10,874 nt of DNA from Candidatus Eiseniibacteriota bacterium. Its GTDB lineage: Bacteria; Eisenbacteria; RBG-16-71-46; CAIMUX01; VGJL01. The notes below the pieces were generated by a model, which made no database searches, had not been told where the DNA came from, and was given only the letters and a program-made list of their open reading frames with translations. This document shows positions 7,207 through 10,874 of the stretch, piece after piece (positions within the stretch are counted from its first letter, which is position 1; every line of letters begins with the position of its first letter). Made by a program: the position numbers and the translations under genes. The stretch is taken from NCBI GenBank assembly GCA_014729455.1, contig WJJW01000054.1, positions 1-10,874 on the forward strand, read 5' to 3'.

Positions 7207-9255
7207 ATGGATCGCAAGAACGCGGCCCGGAGGATCGAGACGCTCCGCGAGCAGATCGCCCACCATGCGCGGCTGTACTACGTGGAGGCCGAACCGGAGA
7301 TCTCGGACGAGGCGTACGACGCGCTCTACGACGAGCTCGTCGCGCTCGAGGCGCGGTTTCCGGACCTCGTGGCTCCCGACAGCCCGACCCAGCGGGTCGG
7401 CGGCGCCCCTCTGGAGGAATTCCGGACCGTACGCCACCGGACCCCGATGCTGTCCCTGCAGAACACCTACGACGACGCCGAGCTGCGCGAGTTCGACGCC
7501 CGCGTCCGTCGATTCCTCGGCACCGAAGAGGAGATCGAATACACCGTCGAGTTGAAGATCGACGGGGTGGCGGTCAGCCTCCGCTACCGGGACGGACGGT
7601 TCGCGCAGGGGATCACGCGCGGCGACGGGACCCAGGGCGACGACGTCACCGAGAACCTCCGGACGATCCGGGTCCTTCCCCTCCGGATCGATCCTCCGAA
7701 GGGGAAGCCGGCGCCCTCGGAGATCGAGGTCCGTGGCGAGGTCTTCTTCCCACGCAGCCGATTCCGGCGTCTCAACGAGGCCCGCTCCCAGGCCGGCGAG
7801 AAGCCCTTCGCGAATCCGCGCAACGCGGCCGCGGGAAGCTTGAAGCTGCTCGATCCCCGTCTCGTCGCGCAACGACCGCTCTCGCTGTTCTGCTACGCGC
7901 TGGTCGAGACGGAGGAGATCGGCCTGGAGCGGCACGGCGAGGTGCTCGACTGGCTCGGCTCCGCCGGCTTTCCGATCAATCGAGGCTCCTGGACCGCCCG
8001 CGGCGTCGAGCAGGTCATCGAGCGGATTCCCGAATGGTCGGAAAAGCGCTGGGATCTCGACTACGACATCGACGGTCTCGTGGTGAAGGTCGACCGAATG
8101 GCGGCGCAGCGCGTGCTCGGATCGACCGCGAAGGCGCCCCGCTGGGGGATCGCCTACAAGTTCGCCACCCGGGAAGGGATCACGCGCCTGCTGGCGGTGG
8201 AGTACCAGGTCGGCCGCACCGGCGCCGTGACGCCGGTGGCGATCCTCGCCCCGGTCGAGATCCTGGGCACGACGGTCCGTCGCGCGACGCTGCACAACGC
8301 CGACGAGATGCGCCGTCTCGACCTCCGCCTCGGCGACTGGGTCGCCGTCGAGAAGGGGGGCGAGGTGATCCCGAAGGTGACGCGGGTCCTGGCCGAGCGG
8401 CGGATCGGCGAGCCGGAGAGGTACGCCATCCCGACCACCTGCCCCGCCTGCGGGGAGCCGCTCACCCGGGACGAAGAGGAGGCGGCGACCCGTTGTCTCA
8501 ATGAGCACTGCCCCGCGCAGCGGCGGCGACAGATCCTCCACTTCGTCGCACGGGGAGCCATGGAGATCGAGGGGATGGGAGCGGCGACGGTGGAGCAGCT
8601 CGTGGAGAACGGGTTGCTGCGGGATCCCGCCGATCTCTACCGCCTCCGGGTCGAGGATCTCGTCCCGCTCGACCGGATGGGGGAGAAATCCGCCGCCAAC
8701 CTGATCGCGTCGATCCGGGCGAGCCGGTCCCGCCCGCTGCACCGGTTGCTCTTCGCCCTCGGGATCCGACACGTCGGCGCCTCGGTCGCGCGCAACATCG
8801 CCGCGCGGATGGGCACGCTGGAGGCGATCGAGAAGGTGGACGTCGAAGGGCTCCTCGGGATTCCGGACGTCGGGGAGACCGTTGCGCGCAGCGTCCGCCG
8901 GTACTTCGACCGGCCCGCGACCGCCGATCTGCTCGACCGGCTCCGCGCCTCCGGCGTGCGCACCGACGAGCCGGAGGAGAGCGGCGCGGCGGAGGGACGT
9001 GGTCCCCTGGAGGGACGGATCTTCGTCCTGACCGGGACGCTCGCCACGATGACCCGCCCGCAGGCGAGCGCGCGGATCGAGTCGTTGGGCGGGAGGGTCT
9101 CCGGATCGGTCAGCCGCCGGACCGACTACCTCGTGGCGGGCGATTCCCCGGGATCGAAGCTCGCGCGGGCCCGCGACCTCGGAGTCCCCGTCCTGGACGA
9201 GACCGGGTTCCTCGCGCTCCTCGGAGAACCGCCCCCCTCCGGCTCGGACGCCTAG
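7207..9255 (+). CDS. ligA: NAD-dependent DNA ligase
   Basis: LigA seals nicks in duplex DNA using NAD+ and is the main replicative ligase of bacteria. The 682-residue chain has the full family layout. The N-terminal Ia domain includes YYVEAEPEISDEAYDALYDEL (two halves around residues 24-44). The adenylation domain has the nucleophile K117 in VELKIDG, followed by RGDGTQGDDVTENLRT and the later YKF motif. An OB-fold follows, then a zinc finger with C412, C415, C430 and C435, helix-hairpin-helix repeats, and a C-terminal BRCT domain from about residue 597 (LEGRIFVLTGTL, then TDYLVAGDSPGSK). The ATG is preceded by GGAGG at 7198-7202. It is transcribed divergently from the glycosyltransferase gene and ends in a TAG that overlaps the stop of the convergent isomerase gene. 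Nothing is missing or unusual in the catalytic parts. Confidence 0.98.
   Translation: MDRKNAARRIETLREQIAHHARLYYVEAEPEISDEAYDALYDELVALEARFPDLVAPDSPTQRVGGAPLEEFRTVRHRTPMLSLQNTYDDAELREFDARVRRFLGTEEEIEYTVELKIDGVAVSLRYRDGRFAQGITRGDGTQGDDVTENLRTIRVLPLRIDPPKGKPAPSEIEVRGEVFFPRSRFRRLNEARSQAGEKPFANPRNAAAGSLKLLDPRLVAQRPLSLFCYALVETEEIGLERHGEVLDWLGSAGFPINRGSWTARGVEQVIERIPEWSEKRWDLDYDIDGLVVKVDRMAAQRVLGSTAKAPRWGIAYKFATREGITRLLAVEYQVGRTGAVTPVAILAPVEILGTTVRRATLHNADEMRRLDLRLGDWVAVEKGGEVIPKVTRVLAERRIGEPERYAIPTTCPACGEPLTRDEEEAATRCLNEHCPAQRRRQILHFVARGAMEIEGMGAATVEQLVENGLLRDPADLYRLRVEDLVPLDRMGEKSAANLIASIRASRSRPLHRLLFALGIRHVGASVARNIAARMGTLEAIEKVDVEGLLGIPDVGETVARSVRRYFDRPATADLLDRLRASGVRTDEPEESGAAEGRGPLEGRIFVLTGTLATMTRPQASARIESLGGRVSGSVSRRTDYLVAGDSPGSKLARARDLGVPVLDETGFLALLGEPPPSGSDA
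9252..9255. other. Convergent stop codons sharing a palindrome
   Basis: The plus-strand TAG of ligA (9253-9255) and the minus-strand TAG of the isomerase gene (read from 9254 to 9252) overlap in CTAG, inside the palindrome CCTAGG (9251-9256). The two convergent coding regions therefore overlap by 3 bases with no gap. I see no strong hairpin with a T run on either strand, so transcripts may read into one another or end by a factor-dependent route. Confidence 0.9.
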
Positions 9256-10874
9256 GAACCCGCTTCCGCCGTTTCCTCCGTTTGCTCGAGTCGCTCCGGG
9301 TACAGCGTGAGACCGAAGCGCTCTCTCCCCTCCTCGATCTTCTGGTTGATGAGCGCCTCGAACTCCTGCCTCTGGAGAATCCGCTCGATCCCGACCCGGA
9401 CCTCATCGAGGGTCTTCACGCCGGGCTTCTCGCGGAGAATCACGCGCGCGACCGCCCAACCGCCCGACGGGAGCTTGGCGGGGGGAAGCACGTCGGAGAT
9501 GTCGGCGTCCCGGCCCAGCTCGAGGACGGGCCGCAGCGAGTCGGGAAGCGGCTGCTCATAATCGTAGTACGGCGTTCCGACGACTCGATTGAGGAGTTCT
9601 CCCTGCCGATCCAATCGGATCGACTCCTCGGCGAAGACCTCGGCGATCTTCCCTTCCACCTTGTCGTAGAACTCCCGCGCACCCTGGCGGGTCGGGAAGA
9701 CGCAGTAGTTGAGCTTGATCCGGTCCCCCATCACGTAGGAGTCGCGCCGTTCGTCATAGAACGCCTGGATCTCCTCGTCGGTCACCTCGACCTGCGGTCG
9801 GATCGTTTCCTGCTGGTACTGCTCGATCCACATCCGCTCCCGGGTCAACTTCTCGAATGCCCGGAACGACTCGGTTTCGTGCAACCCCTGCTTGCGGGCC
9901 AGGCGAAGCTCCTTGTCCAGCAGCACCCGATCCCGGATCTGCTTGGCCACCCCCTCCGCATCCGGCATGGACGGCCACATCTTCGGCGGCGCTTCGGCCA
10001 GCCCGTCGAGATAGGCGCCGATCGTCACGGTCTCCCCCTCGTAGGTGTACAGGGGGAGCGCCTTCGTCTCCTCGGAGAAGAACCAGGTCGGCGGCTCGAA
10101 GGTCGTCCGGGTCTTCTCCCGCAGGTCCTCGTCGACCATCAGCGTGTCCCAGAACGCGGACATCCTCTCGGTAAGCAACGGCACGTTCTCCTCGCGGAGC
10201 TCGAATCCGCCCGCATCCAGCAAGGAGTCCGCGAATGCCTCGAGCCGGTTCCTGATCCGGAGATCTCGGATCATCCGGAGCGTGCCCCGGAGGGCTTCGG
10301 GATCGCTTTCCAGATCGAACGGCCGGCTCTCCCCCATCTTGTAGAACGTGTACCCGTAGGGGATCTTCTTGATGCTGCTGACCTGGCCCGGACCCTCGTA
10401 GCCGAGCACGATCTCCTCGATGAAATCGAGCGGGATCCTCGTCGGGCGGATCCATCCGAGGCTGCCCCCCTTCTCCACCGCCGAGTCGGCCATCGAGAAC
10501 TCGGCCGCCACCTCGGCGAAGGGCCGGCCCGCGAGAACCTGCTCCCGGGCGAGGGTGACCAGCGAATCTTCCGGGTGCATCACCCAGTGGACGAGGTACT
10601 CCTTCCGGTACGCGGGAAGGTACTCCTCGGCCCCCACCGTGTCCGCCGCGATCCAGGAGGTCTCCTCGTGCTCGAGGACCCGGATCAGCTGTCCGTCCAG
10701 CGCGTCCTGATACGCGTGTTCGTAGGGCCGCAGCAGCTCGTCCTCATCTTCCCGCGCGAGCTGGAGGAGGACCTCCTTGTCGCCGATCGTCTCGAGGAAC
10801 GATTTCTTGCCTTCGGTGCTCAGAGAATCGAACGCCCCGGGACCGTTGCGGATCTCCATCTCGTACTTCAGGTC
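9252..10874 (-). CDS. Parvulin-type peptidyl-prolyl isomerase, two modules, N-terminus cut by window edge
   Basis: Parvulin-family isomerases catalyse cis-trans isomerisation before proline and often act as envelope chaperones (SurA, PpiD, PrsA). The frame is open through the right edge, and a SurA-like helix (KKSFLETIGDKEVLLQLA) begins close to it. The true start and any signal peptide are therefore beyond the window, and the ATG at 10859 is unlikely to be the start. Counting from that ATG, the first parvulin domain is about 88-178, with a typical FAEVAAEFSMADSAVEKGG core followed by SLGWI, then PGQVSSI and IPYGYTFYKMGE. A second module follows: a chaperone-like helical part (about 270-360), then a divergent parvulin-like part (about 380-475) that lacks the GG-LGW core, and a C-terminal helix ending near LYPERL. 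The acidic tail ends EETAEAGS. Localisation is inferred to be envelope or periplasm. It could act mainly as a chaperone. Confidence 0.85.
   Translation of the reverse strand, partial: DLKYEMEIRNGPGAFDSLSTEGKKSFLETIGDKEVLLQLAREDEDELLRPYEHAYQDALDGQLIRVLEHEETSWIAADTVGAEEYLPAYRKEYLVHWVMHPEDSLVTLAREQVLAGRPFAEVAAEFSMADSAVEKGGSLGWIRPTRIPLDFIEEIVLGYEGPGQVSSIKKIPYGYTFYKMGESRPFDLESDPEALRGTLRMIRDLRIRNRLEAFADSLLDAGGFELREENVPLLTERMSAFWDTLMVDEDLREKTRTTFEPPTWFFSEETKALPLYTYEGETVTIGAYLDGLAEAPPKMWPSMPDAEGVAKQIRDRVLLDKELRLARKQGLHETESFRAFEKLTRERMWIEQYQQETIRPQVEVTDEEIQAFYDERRDSYVMGDRIKLNYCVFPTRQGAREFYDKVEGKIAEVFAEESIRLDRQGELLNRVVGTPYYDYEQPLPDSLRPVLELGRDADISDVLPPAKLPSGGWAVARVILREKPGVKTLDEVRVGIERILQRQEFEALINQKIEEGRERFGLTLYPERLEQTEETAEAGS

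Noticed and set aside
6369..7217. Upstream extension of the DUF2304 frame to a 407-residue protein
   Set aside because: The extra part lies in another frame over the glycosyltransferase gene and is Arg/Gly-rich. The ATG at 6368 has a good Shine-Dalgarno sequence and begins the normal DUF2304 helix.
7144..8772. Long open frame of 542 codons on the minus strand opposite ligA
   Set aside because: ligA is unmistakable on the plus strand. The antisense translation is rich in Arg, Asp, Gly and Pro with no recognisable fold, as expected where GC-rich codons rarely give stops.

Overview
The window is a strongly GC-rich stretch of bacterial chromosome. It is almost fully coding: eight genes, the largest gap is 119 bases, and third codon positions are mostly G or C. 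Seven genes lie on the minus strand and one (ligA) on the plus strand. The NAD-dependent ligase, Fe-S helicase and two-module parvulin-type isomerase indicate a bacterium, and the isomerase suggests one that exports and folds envelope proteins. I cannot assign a phylum. A high-GC Gram-negative-like lineage is a guess from overall style, not from a marker gene. I see no tRNA, rRNA, CRISPR array, insertion sequence, phage gene or att-like repeat.

Layout. The left edge (1-816, minus) is the N-terminal 272 residues of a tetratricopeptide-repeat protein that runs off the window. A 119-base gap follows, with two small inverted repeats. From 7111 down to 936 (minus strand) comes one tightly packed run of five genes: family 2 glycosyltransferase, three-helix DUF2304 membrane protein, DinG-type helicase, urocanate hydratase (hutU) and imidazolonepropionase (hutI). 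Every junction in this run is a 4-base stop/start overlap. A 95-base divergent intergenic region (7112-7206) separates it from ligA (7207-9255, plus). ligA converges on a parvulin-type peptidyl-prolyl isomerase gene (9252-10874, minus) whose N-terminus lies beyond the right edge. Their stop codons share the palindrome CCTAGG.

How the genes work together. HutU and HutI catalyse consecutive steps of histidine degradation (urocanate to imidazolonepropionate to N-formimino-glutamate). The first and last pathway enzymes (HutH; HutG or HutF) are not in the window. The glycosyltransferase and DUF2304 protein probably act as a pair at the membrane in transfer of a sugar to a lipid carrier or glycan. 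DinG and LigA act in DNA repair and replication but are on opposite strands and not co-transcribed. The unusual point is that three unrelated functional groups (glycan, DNA repair, histidine catabolism) appear translationally chained in one transcript.

I looked for a novel system and did not find convincing evidence of one. The most notable items are the chained operon, the two-module isomerase with a degenerate second catalytic core, and the convergent shared stop. All are modest.
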